Shown piece by piece: positions 1 to 6,926 of a stretch of 36,514 nucleotides of DNA (the stretch's first letter is position 1; every line of letters starts with the position of its first letter). This DNA is from an uncultured Bacilli bacterium (GTDB taxonomy: Bacteria > Bacillota_I > Bacilli_A > RF39 > UBA660). The stretch is taken from positions 1 to 36,514 of the forward strand of contig CALVYB010000006.1 of NCBI GenBank assembly GCA_944371955.1, read 5' to 3'. Position numbers and translations under genes: made by a program. The notes under the pieces were generated by a model. It did no database searches. It was given only the letters and a program-made list of their open reading frames with translations, and was not told the DNA's origin.

Positions 1-3
1 GCT

Positions 4-44
4 AAAAAAAGTGAATCTGTGGATAAAAACAGTTTCACTTTTTT
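4..44. terminator. Bidirectional intrinsic terminator
   Basis: Arms 11-20 and 29-38 form a ten-position stem with one T-T mismatch. It is preceded by seven A and followed by six T, so it can end transcription on both strands. On the minus strand it would stop reads leaving the tail-anchored protein gene. It may also serve a plus-strand gene outside the window. Confidence 0.7.
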
Positions 45-162
45 ATTTTCTCTAAATTTTACCGGAACTCAAATTAAAATAAAATATATATTACCTAAAT
101 AAATATCGTATTTTAAAAAAAGAAGTGCACAATTAATGTGCAATAAGACTTATAATTGTTAA

Positions 163-207
163 ATTGTCAATGGCGAGCAAAGCGAGTTTATTTTAACCAT
201 TGACAAT
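163..207. repeat. 11-bp perfect hairpin
   Basis: ATTGTCAATGG (163-173) pairs perfectly with CCATTGACAAT (197-207) across a 23-nt loop that contains a GC-richer CGAGCAAAGCGAG patch. It lacks a clean T-tract on either side, so it is not an obvious terminator. Confidence 0.55.
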
Positions 208-230
208 GATTCACTTATTACAATTTTTAT

Positions 231-263
231 AGCATTAAGTCAATGATAACTTGACTTAATGCT
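231..263. repeat. 13-bp perfect hairpin
   Basis: AGCATTAAGTCAA (231-243) pairs perfectly with TTGACTTAATGCT (251-263) across a 7-nt loop. T-rich but interrupted sequence follows on the plus strand and is weaker on the minus strand. It may be a weak terminator or part of a structured RNA or element. Confidence 0.55.
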
Positions 264-493
264 TATTTATTATATAATACATTGTATTAAAAAGATAGAT
301 AAAGGAATTGTGCAATTACTTTTGTAAATTTTAAAAATTCCTATTTTTGTTATGCATTATACAATATATTTTTCTTAAAATTGTCATAATTTAATCTAAT
401 TTTCTTGCTTTTTCTTGTGCTCAGTTGTGCATTTTCTATTGTAATTTAAGCATTTCTAATTATTTTTTAATAATTGTGCACTTTACTTAGAAT

Positions 494-1324
494 TTAACGC
501 CTAAATAAATATGCCAAAAACAAAACAACAAAACCTAAAACAAATACTAATATTGGATAAATCAATGCTCTAGCAAAAGCCGCTTCTTTTCTTGCTAAAC
601 CAGCATAAATAATTTTATTTGCCTCTTCATTATGTGGGAGAAAATTTTCAGCAGTATAATTAGTACCAGTTGTTTTAACTAAACTTTTTCCTCTACCGGC
701 ACCGTCATTAGGTGAAACCGCTTTCTCTAAATTCTGTAAATCACGTTTTTTCCTCTCACCCACATATTCACTATAATAAACAGAAGCTCCTTTTTCAATA
801 ATCCCAGAATAATAAGGGACATCCTCGGGAGGTAAAAAAATAACAAACTGTTGAAAATTATCTTTAATAGCAGGAATTGTATTCATTGTGAAATGTTGTA
901 AACATTTTGCATAAAGTCCAAGATGTAAAATTGAAGCCATAAAAATATTATCACGAACGACTTTCTTCTGCTGTAAAATATCATAAGGTAAAGGTGCTAG
1001 TTCTTGAAATTGAATTTGTCTAACTGATTGATTTAACAAAGCTATTCGATCAAGTGCAAATGAAGAAATATAATAACCCTGATCATGAATGTATTTCATA
1101 GCAATATCCATATTAACAAATAAATTTTGTAGTTGTTCATTCGTACGATAATCTTTCAACCAATCATTTAAAGTAATAGCCTCTAACTGTCTACGCTTAA
1201 AAGGTAGCTTGTTAGATATTTCCGCACTCTCGGCGAATGCAGATGCATCTAAAAAAGGAACAGTTGATGCCTGTTCTACCGAACGAAAATTATCTTTTTT
1301 CCTCAATTGTTCCTGGCTCATCAT
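494..1324 (-). CDS. Unrecognised tail-anchored membrane protein
   Basis: A 276-residue protein that I do not recognise. The first 250 residues are soluble, with a hydrophilic linker (about 195-235). The last 23 form one hydrophobic helix ending in Arg-Arg, which predicts a tail-anchored protein with its bulk in the cytoplasm. Around residues 70-110 the order 'YIHDQGYY', 'DRIALL', 'IQFQELAPL' resembles the catalytic-loop region of a protein kinase with HRD, Asn and DFG all lost, so a pseudokinase fold is a tentative guess. AGGTGA lies 7 nt before the first of two adjacent ATGs. It has its own promoter (TTGAAA-17-TACAAT) overlapping the end of sigH. In B. subtilis this position is held by rpmG/secE. 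No function is assigned. Confidence 0.75.
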   Translation of the reverse strand: MMSQEQLRKKDNFRSVEQASTVPFLDASAFAESAEISNKLPFKRRQLEAITLNDWLKDYRTNEQLQNLFVNMDIAMKYIHDQGYYISSFALDRIALLNQSVRQIQFQELAPLPYDILQQKKVVRDNIFMASILHLGLYAKCLQHFTMNTIPAIKDNFQQFVIFLPPEDVPYYSGIIEKGASVYYSEYVGERKKRDLQNLEKAVSPNDGAGRGKSLVKTTGTNYTAENFLPHNEEANKIIYAGLARKEAAFARALIYPILVFVLGFVVLFLAYLFRR

Positions 1325-1343
1325 ATTCTATTCACCTATTATC

Positions 1344-1372
1344 ATTGTAAAACAAATAAGATTTTTTTTCAA
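1344..1372 (-). promoter_or_regulatory. SigA-type promoter of the tail-anchored protein gene
   Basis: On the minus strand TTGAAA (1367-1372) and TACAAT (1344-1349) are separated by 17 nt, close before an AGGTGA ribosome site. The -35 box overlaps the stop region of the sigma factor gene. Confidence 0.55.
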
Positions 1373-1968
1373 TTCAAATTATAATTTTCAAACACTTTTT
1401 TTAAATTCTTTCTAGCTTTTGAAAATTTAGTTTCAACAGAAGAAAGTGACAAATCTAAAAGTATAGAAATTTCTTTATAAGTAAAACCATTATATCGTAA
1501 TTCAAAAACACACCTTGTATCTAAATCAAATGAATAAGTAGAGAAAAAAAGTTTCTGAAGCAACTCTCGAGAAGATGATTTAAAAAAACTTCCAAAATAA
1601 GATTCATCAGAAATAATATTAGAAGAATAACCATCATCAGGAAAAGAAGAGTTTAAAATCTGATGTTTTAACGCAGATAAAGACCGGCAATAAGTTCTTA
1701 TATGTCGCTCAACACAAAGACTTGCGTAAGTATAAAATATAACCTCAAGATCACTACGATAATTAACAATTGCACTATTTAACCCAATATACCCTTCCTG
1801 AATTAAATCTTGATATTCTGCACCTCGTTGCTTTGCAAAACTAAAGTATTTATTAGCAACAGATTTAATAATAGGCAAATACTTCCGACATAGAATATCA
1901 TAGCTCATATCCTTATCTTCACTAACTAAATATAGCATTTCATAATCATTAACTGTTTTGTAATTCAA
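1369..1968 (-). CDS. sigH: RNA polymerase sigma-70 family factor, SigH-like
   Basis: A 199-residue sigma factor. Region 2 is seen at about residues 25-95, with 'YQDLIQEGYIGL' (core-binding helix) and the -10-reading 'FYTYASLCVERHIR' stretch. Region 4 is a helix-turn-helix near residues 155-190 ('YNGFTYKEISILLDLSLSSVET'-type pattern, quoted in part). In B. subtilis SigH follows yacP downstream of rlmB and drives entry into sporulation, including spoVG; the same neighbourhood here supports the name. The start is TTG, with GAGG 5 nt upstream. The first in-frame ATG is ten codons later and has no ribosome site. It lies 8 nt after rlmB, so probably shares its transcript. A less specific low-GC sigma factor is the alternative. 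Confidence 0.8.
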   Translation of the reverse strand: MNYKTVNDYEMLYLVSEDKDMSYDILCRKYLPIIKSVANKYFSFAKQRGAEYQDLIQEGYIGLNSAIVNYRSDLEVIFYTYASLCVERHIRTYCRSLSALKHQILNSSFPDDGYSSNIISDESYFGSFFKSSSRELLQKLFFSTYSFDLDTRCVFELRYNGFTYKEISILLDLSLSSVETKFSKARKNLKKVFENYNLN

Positions 1969-1976
1969 AATAACCT

Positions 1977-2675
1977 CTACTTTCTATTTCGTATTACCTC
2001 ATATATCATTATTCCTCCGGCAACCGACGCATTCAAACTATTAGTAGTGCCATACATTGGAATTTTTGCCATAAAATCACACTTTTTCCTAATCAAATTT
2101 GAAATACCATGACCTTCATTGCCAATAACTAATGCTATCTTTCCAGAATAATCAATCCTACGATAATCAACACTATCTTCTAAGGCAGTCCCTACAATCC
2201 AAAAGTCATTTTTCTTTAAAAAATCAATAGTAGATGCCAAATTAGAAACTTGAACTATTTTCATTACATCAAGCGTTCCAACACTAGTCTTCATAACTGT
2301 AGCATTTACTTGAACTTGTCTATCTTTAGGGATAATAATGCCATCAACCCCAGCAGCTTCACAAGTACGGATAATAGCACCAAAATTATGAGGATCCTCC
2401 AAATGATCTAAAATAACAACAAAAGATGCACCATTCTGAACAATATCTGATAATGAATAATATTGGTAATCACGAACATATAAAATTATACCTTGATGAA
2501 CACCCCCTGCCAAATCATCAATTTCCTTTTTTGATTTAATAAATACTGGTATTTGACAAGATTCTAATAAACCGAGAATATTTTTATCATCAAAACCATC
2601 TTGCAATAATACTTTTCTTACATTTTTTGGCTTTTTTAATATTTCTAAAGCTACATTTCTACCATAAACTAACAT
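1977..2675 (-). CDS. rlmB: 23S rRNA (guanosine-2'-O-)-methyltransferase RlmB / TrmH family
   Basis: A 232-residue SPOUT-class RNA 2'-O-methyltransferase. The N-terminal substrate-binding domain (about 1-75) starts with 'YGRNVALEIL'. The knotted SAM-binding domain carries the three family motifs: 'LDHLEDPHNFGAIIRT' (motif 1), 'ALVIGNEGHGI' (motif 2) and 'IPMYGTTNSLNASVAGGI' (motif 3). It modifies G2251 (E. coli numbering) of 23S rRNA in the RlmB subgroup. GGAGG precedes the ATG. It overlaps the end of mrnC by 7 nt, and the mrnC-rlmB-sigH run is conserved in Firmicutes. Confidence 0.92.
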   Translation of the reverse strand: MLVYGRNVALEILKKPKNVRKVLLQDGFDDKNILGLLESCQIPVFIKSKKEIDDLAGGVHQGIILYVRDYQYYSLSDIVQNGASFVVILDHLEDPHNFGAIIRTCEAAGVDGIIIPKDRQVQVNATVMKTSVGTLDVMKIVQVSNLASTIDFLKKNDFWIVGTALEDSVDYRRIDYSGKIALVIGNEGHGISNLIRKKCDFMAKIPMYGTTNSLNASVAGGIMIYEVIRNRK

Positions 2676-3052
2676 ACATTATCCTCCAAAATAAATTTCA
2701 TGATTTCATCAATTCTATCGTTCTTATTTTCTAAACTCAAATAACCGATTAGAGCTTCCAAACCAGTTGCATATTTATAAGTTACAATATCACAACTTTT
2801 AGGATGAGAAGTAGTCTTATAATTTCTAGCTCTCTTAACAATTTCTAACTCTTGTTCTAATAAAAAGTTTTGACTTATCATACTCTTCAAATAAGCAGCT
2901 TGATTTTTAGCGCTAACATACTTAACTGCTTCTTTTTGCAATTGATCTACATGTGCCAGACCTTTATAAATCAAAAATCTCCGCACATAATTTTCATAAA
3001 TAGTATCCCCTAAATAAGCAAGAACCAAAGAATTAATTTCTACCACTTTCAA
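2669..3052 (-). CDS. mrnC: Mini-ribonuclease 3
   Basis: A 127-residue RNase III catalytic domain without the double-stranded-RNA-binding domain, as in Mini-III enzymes that mature 23S rRNA. The signature 'LAYLGDTIYE' (about 10-20) supplies the Asp/Glu metal ligands and 'GLEALIGYL' supplies the second acidic motif. The start is uncertain. I chose TTG at 3052 because GGTGG lies 8 nt upstream; a longer version from TTG at 3067 has no ribosome site. A cysS terminator sits upstream, yet no strong promoter is seen in the 20 nt left, so low read-through or a weak promoter is likely. Confidence 0.9.
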   Translation of the reverse strand: MKVVEINSLVLAYLGDTIYENYVRRFLIYKGLAHVDQLQKEAVKYVSAKNQAAYLKSMISQNFLLEQELEIVKRARNYKTTSHPKSCDIVTYKYATGLEALIGYLSLENKNDRIDEIMKFILEDNVC

Positions 3053-3070
3053 AGCAATCACCACCAACTA

Positions 3071-3122
3071 ATAAAAAATAAAAAGAACGCTCTATAATTT
3101 GCTATATAAAAAAGAGCCGTTC
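3071..3122 (-). terminator. Terminator of cysS
   Basis: On the minus strand GAACGGCTCT pairs with AGAGCGTTC (one-base bulge) and is followed by TTTTTATTTTTT. It separates cysS from mrnC. Confidence 0.75.
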
Positions 3123-3160
3123 CCTATACAGAAATAGATTATCTATAAAACCAAAAGTAA

Positions 3161-4549
3161 TTAAAGAAGTTCATAAGTAGTACCATCTCTACCATCGATT
3201 AATTTAATCCCTTGTTTTAACAACTCATCACGAATAGAATCAGCCATAGCAAAATCTTTATTTTGCTTAGCAACCCTTCTTTTTTCTATCTGATTCAAAA
3301 TATACGTCTCATTAGAAGCAGTTTTCTTTTCTTGAATTAAATTTAACGACAAAACGGTATCAAACTCTCTGATTAAAGCTATTTTACTTACCCCAGACAA
3401 AGAATCATCTTTTAAAACTTCATATAAAACCGAAAGAGAATTAGCTGTATTTAAATCATCAGACAATTCCGAAATAAACTTATCACGATATTTCTGAATC
3501 AAATCAAGACTCTCGGTTCCCATAACTTCAATAGAAGCAATACGATTACGCAACTTTTTTAAAGTTAAATAAGCTTGGTCTAGGGCTTCGTAAGAAAAAA
3601 CCAACTGCTTTCTATAATGAGAGTTTAAACACATAAATCGAAATGCTAAAGGATCGTATCCTTGCTCTTTCAAAGTACTAACAGTTAAAATAGTTCCTTT
3701 AGATTTACTCATTTTGCCAGTTTCGTCTAACAAATGTTCATTATGAAACCAATATTTACACCAAGGATGGCCTAAATAAGCTTCGCTCTGTGCAATCTCA
3801 TTTGTATGATGAGGAAAAATATTATCTACTCCTCCTCCATGAACATCTAAATATTCTCCCAAATATTTTATAGAGATACCACTACATTCAATATGCCAAC
3901 CAGGATACCCTTTACCCCAAGGAGAGTCCCACAACAATTCATGATTCTCAAACTTACTGGTTGTAAACCACAAAACAAAATCTGCTTGGTTCTTTTTATT
4001 CTTATCTTCTTCTACGCCTTCTCTAGCACCGACAACCATATTATCCTCTTGATGATTAGTCAAAACATAATAATCTTGTATTTTAGAAGTATCAAAATAA
4101 ACATTCCCACCAGATAAATAAGCATATTCTTTGTCAATTAAAGAAGAAATGATTTTTATATATTCATTAATGTTTGCAGTGGCTGGAGATACAATTTCAG
4201 GGACCTTACAATTTACTAATTTAAAGTCCTCGAAAAAAGCATCCGTATAAAATTCAGCAATCTCCATAGCAGTCTTATGTTCTCTCTTCTTCGCCACTTC
4301 CATTTTATCTTCACCAGAATCAGAATCGCTAGTCAAATGACCAACATCCGTAATATTCATAGCGCGCATCACATCATAACCTAAAAGTCGCAACGTTTTA
4401 TCCAAAATATCATGTCCAATATAATTGCGAATATTGCCAATATGAGCATAGTGATAAACTGTAGGACCACAAGTATACATTTTTACTTTGCCTTCTTCGT
4501 AAGGAATAAATTTTTCAATTTTTCTTGTTAAAGTATTATAAAGTTGCAT
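3161..4549 (-). CDS. cysS: Cysteinyl-tRNA synthetase
   Basis: A 462-residue class I aminoacyl-tRNA synthetase. The zinc-binding Cys of 'MYTCGPTVY' and the ATP motif 'HIGN' are near residues 28-39. A second zinc-ligand stretch, 'WHIECSGIS', is in the middle and the KMSKS loop ('GKMSKSKGT') is near 275. The helical anticodon-binding region and a 'MADSIRDELLKQGI' tail complete it. The length is normal for the family. AGGTGA precedes the ATG. In B. subtilis the order gltX-cysE-cysS-mrnC-rlmB is kept; here gltX and cysE are absent and clpC sits directly upstream. Confidence 0.95.
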   Translation of the reverse strand: MQLYNTLTRKIEKFIPYEEGKVKMYTCGPTVYHYAHIGNIRNYIGHDILDKTLRLLGYDVMRAMNITDVGHLTSDSDSGEDKMEVAKKREHKTAMEIAEFYTDAFFEDFKLVNCKVPEIVSPATANINEYIKIISSLIDKEYAYLSGGNVYFDTSKIQDYYVLTNHQEDNMVVGAREGVEEDKNKKNQADFVLWFTTSKFENHELLWDSPWGKGYPGWHIECSGISIKYLGEYLDVHGGGVDNIFPHHTNEIAQSEAYLGHPWCKYWFHNEHLLDETGKMSKSKGTILTVSTLKEQGYDPLAFRFMCLNSHYRKQLVFSYEALDQAYLTLKKLRNRIASIEVMGTESLDLIQKYRDKFISELSDDLNTANSLSVLYEVLKDDSLSGVSKIALIREFDTVLSLNLIQEKKTASNETYILNQIEKRRVAKQNKDFAMADSIRDELLKQGIKLIDGRDGTTYELL

Positions 4550-4565
4550 AAAATCACCTATTACT

Positions 4566-4576
4566 AGTATATCATA
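4566..4576 (-). promoter_or_regulatory. Extended -10 promoter of cysS
   Basis: Minus strand reads TATGATATACT (TGn plus -10 TATACT at 4566-4571), placed just after the clpC terminator T-tract and shortly before the cysS ribosome site. No good -35 is visible. Confidence 0.55.
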
Positions 4577-4584
4577 CAGAAAAT

Positions 4585-4620
4585 AGAAAAAATACAGTAT
4601 TTTATATATAAACTGTATTT
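4585..4620 (-). terminator. Terminator overlapping the clpC stop
   Basis: Stem 4590-4598/4612-4620 (AAATACAGT with ACTGTATTT), 13-nt loop, then TTTTTTCTATTTTC on the minus strand. One arm is coding sequence of clpC and its stop codon lies in the loop. Confidence 0.75.
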
Positions 4621-6827
4621 AAATCAATTTCTTCTAATAATTTTTCAATTTTTCTAGCACCAAATTCCTGATATTGAGATTTTTTCTTAATATCATCCAC
4701 AATTTTCTTTTTATGATGCAAATCCAAATCAGGAAATTTAGAATCAACTTTTTTCAAAATGATTTTATCAATAGATTTTGAACTAAAAGGAGAAAAATAT
4801 AAAATTGAATTTATTCGATTAACTAACTCTGCTCCAAGAAAATTCTTAAGATCATTTATAATTAAATCTTTATTATTATTTAAAAACCCAACAGACTCTT
4901 TTGTACTTCCCAGGTTAGACGTCATAAAAATAACAACATTCGAAAAATCTACTGCATCACCATAAGAAGTAGTCATAACACCATCATCTAATACTTGTAA
5001 TAACAGTTTGAGAACACTAGGGTGTGCCTTTTCTATTTCATCAAACAGCAAAACAGAATAAGCGTGCATCTTTATTTTTTCTAAAATAGTATTTTTATCT
5101 TGATAGCCAACATAACCAGGAGGAGATCCCAAAATTTTTGATACAGAGTTAGCATCTTTAAATTCACTCATATCTAACTTAATAAAAGCATCTTTTGGAT
5201 AAAGTAAATTAGCAAACTTTCGTACTAATAAAGTCTTTCCTAAACCACTTTTTCCAACAAGCAGAAAACTTTTAGGTGTTTTTTTATTTGAAGATTGGCA
5301 AAAAACAGACCTAGATAAACTAGAAACAACCTCTTCTTGACCAATTACTTCTTTTTCTAGCTCCCTTGCCAAACTAGAAGGATTTAAATTTAAAATCTTC
5401 TTGATAGGAATTTTAGTTTTAGAATAAATAACATCATACACAACATCAATCGTTAAAGTTGGTTTACAATTCATTTGAGATTTAACTATTAACTTATTAA
5501 GCTTAGACTGCAAATAATTTTCCTTTTCTCTTAAAGCTGTAGCACTCTTAAAATTATGTTCTATGATGTACTTATTCTTTTTTTCTACAATTTCACTAAG
5601 TTCAATTTGACTTTGATGTATTTTTTTATTAGTTAATGTATTCATACTTACCAACTTAGAGCAAGATTCATCTAATAAGTCAATTGCTTTATCAGGCTGT
5701 CTACCATTTGATATATAACGATCGGATAAATCAGCAATAGAAAACAAAATATCATCAGTTAATATAATTCCATGATAATTTTCATAAATACTCTTTAAGT
5801 GTAAAAGAATTGATTTAACATTTTCTAAATTAGCCTCTTCTACCATAATTTTTTGAAATCTACGATCAAATGCTTTATCACCCTCTAAAAATTTCATATA
5901 CTCTTGTTTAGTAGTAGCTCCAATAACCTTTATTTTTCCTCTAGCTAAATAAGGCTTCAAAATATTAGAAGCGTCAATAGCTCCTTCTGCCCCTCCGACA
6001 CCTATAATAGTGTGAATCTCATCAATAAACAAAATAATATTAGGAACTCTTTCTAACTCACTTATCATCTTATTAATTCTCTCTTCAAATTCTCCTCTAT
6101 ACTTAGTACCAGCAACTAAAGAAGAAATAGATACACTTAAAACCTTGGCATCTTTTAACTCATTTGGAACAAGTCCCAATACTATTCTCCTAGATAATTC
6201 CTCAACCAATGCAGTTTTTCCAACTCCAGCATCCCCAATCAACAAAGGATTACTTTTTTTTCTTCGAAGTAAAATCTCTATCATATGACAAATTTCTTCA
6301 TCTCGTCCAATGACTGGATCAAATTTTCCATCTTTTGCTTCTTGGGTAAAATCAACAGCAAAATCTTCAATAGTTAACTTTGCCATAGAATTCTTGCCTT
6401 CACGAATAAGCTGTGCAGAGAACTGTTCATAGAGAGCATCCAAATCTATATCCATACTCATCATAACTCTATTAGCAACACCCTCACCTTCCTCTAATAG
6501 AGATAAAAAAAGTTGTTCTACAGTAACGTCTTTATTTTCATCTTTACTATCTAAAATTGCATTTTCAATAATCTTTTTTAACAATGGGGTATATAAAAAC
6601 CATTTAGTAGTTTTTGTTCCTACCCCAATAATTTCAATTAATTTATTCTTAAATAAAGAATAAGAAAGATTATATTGTTGCAAAAAAGATAAAAACTTAT
6701 TATTAGAATAATGAAGAATAGCAAGTAATAAATGCTCACTACTGACATATGGATGTTTTAACTCTTGCATTTCCTTTTTTGACATCAGTAATATCTTCTG
6801 AGCTTCTTCCGTAAACCTTGAAAACAT
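4602..6827 (-). CDS. clpC: ATP-dependent Clp protease ATP-binding subunit ClpC
   Basis: A 741-residue Hsp100 unfoldase that feeds ClpP. In order: Clp N-domain double repeat (about 1-145), AAA-1 with Walker A 'GDAGVGKTA' (198-206) and Walker B 'LFIDEIH', a middle domain with a UVR-like 'KSATALREKE' stretch, and AAA-2 with Walker A 'GKSGLGKTL' (about 525) and Walker B 'LLFDEIEKAH'. A 'VGF' tripeptide stands where the ClpP-docking loop is expected. It is about 70 residues shorter than B. subtilis ClpC, mainly at the C terminus. The start was chosen at the ATG with AGGAGATG upstream; an upstream extension begins with a hydrophobic stretch and lacks a site. No ctsR, mcsA or mcsB is adjacent and I see no CtsR operator. 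Confidence 0.92.
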   Translation of the reverse strand: MFSRFTEEAQKILLMSKKEMQELKHPYVSSEHLLLAILHYSNNKFLSFLQQYNLSYSLFKNKLIEIIGVGTKTTKWFLYTPLLKKIIENAILDSKDENKDVTVEQLFLSLLEEGEGVANRVMMSMDIDLDALYEQFSAQLIREGKNSMAKLTIEDFAVDFTQEAKDGKFDPVIGRDEEICHMIEILLRRKKSNPLLIGDAGVGKTALVEELSRRIVLGLVPNELKDAKVLSVSISSLVAGTKYRGEFEERINKMISELERVPNIILFIDEIHTIIGVGGAEGAIDASNILKPYLARGKIKVIGATTKQEYMKFLEGDKAFDRRFQKIMVEEANLENVKSILLHLKSIYENYHGIILTDDILFSIADLSDRYISNGRQPDKAIDLLDESCSKLVSMNTLTNKKIHQSQIELSEIVEKKNKYIIEHNFKSATALREKENYLQSKLNKLIVKSQMNCKPTLTIDVVYDVIYSKTKIPIKKILNLNPSSLARELEKEVIGQEEVVSSLSRSVFCQSSNKKTPKSFLLVGKSGLGKTLLVRKFANLLYPKDAFIKLDMSEFKDANSVSKILGSPPGYVGYQDKNTILEKIKMHAYSVLLFDEIEKAHPSVLKLLLQVLDDGVMTTSYGDAVDFSNVVIFMTSNLGSTKESVGFLNNNKDLIINDLKNFLGAELVNRINSILYFSPFSSKSIDKIILKKVDSKFPDLDLHHKKKIVDDIKKKSQYQEFGARKIEKLLEEIDLNTVYI

Positions 6828-6846
6828 AAAATCATCTCCTATATTC

Positions 6847-6875
6847 ATTTTAAAAATAAGAGAGAATAGATTCAA
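6847..6875 (-). promoter_or_regulatory. Candidate clpC promoter
   Basis: TTGAAT (6870-6875), 17-nt spacer, TAAAAT (6847-6852) on the minus strand, between the transporter terminator and the clpC ribosome site. A second pair (TTGGGT-17-TATTCT) lies a little upstream. Confidence 0.5.
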
Positions 6876-6899
6876 GAAATACAGTACCCAAAAAATAGA

Positions 6900-6924
6900 C
6901 AAAAAAAGAGCCCTAAGGCTCCTT
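6900..6924 (-). terminator. Terminator of the transporter gene
   Basis: Minus strand AAGGAGCC-TTAG-GGCTCTTT (one G-T pair) followed by a T run. It lies just past the transporter stop. Confidence 0.8.
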
Positions 6925-6926
6925 AA

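Larger units (their letters stand above)
123..483. repeat. 13-bp perfect inverted repeat pair with internal motif copies
   Basis: AAGTGCACAATTA at 123-135 is the exact reverse complement of TAATTGTGCACTT at 471-483. TTGTGCA recurs at 308-314, 425-431 and 474-480. TGCACA(126-131)/TGTGCA(137-142) makes a local 6-bp inverted repeat with a 5-nt loop. This could be the ends of a small non-autonomous element or a multi-site operator. No target-site duplication is visible. Confidence 0.5.
1..493. other. Non-coding stretch rich in inverted repeats
   Basis: No credible coding frame is visible on either strand. The stretch holds the terminator at its left edge, two perfect hairpins (163-207 and 231-263) and five occurrences of a TGTGCA-type motif. 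The outermost motifs form a 13-bp inverted repeat pair (123-135 and 471-483). I see no tRNA-like fold and no homology to a named RNA. It lies where the collinearity with B. subtilis ends (after sigH). Confidence 0.6.

Noticed and set aside
123..483. Firm call of a MITE or transposon remnant
   Set aside because: Terminal repeats exist, but no target-site duplication and no second copy can be seen in this window. Kept only as a possibility.
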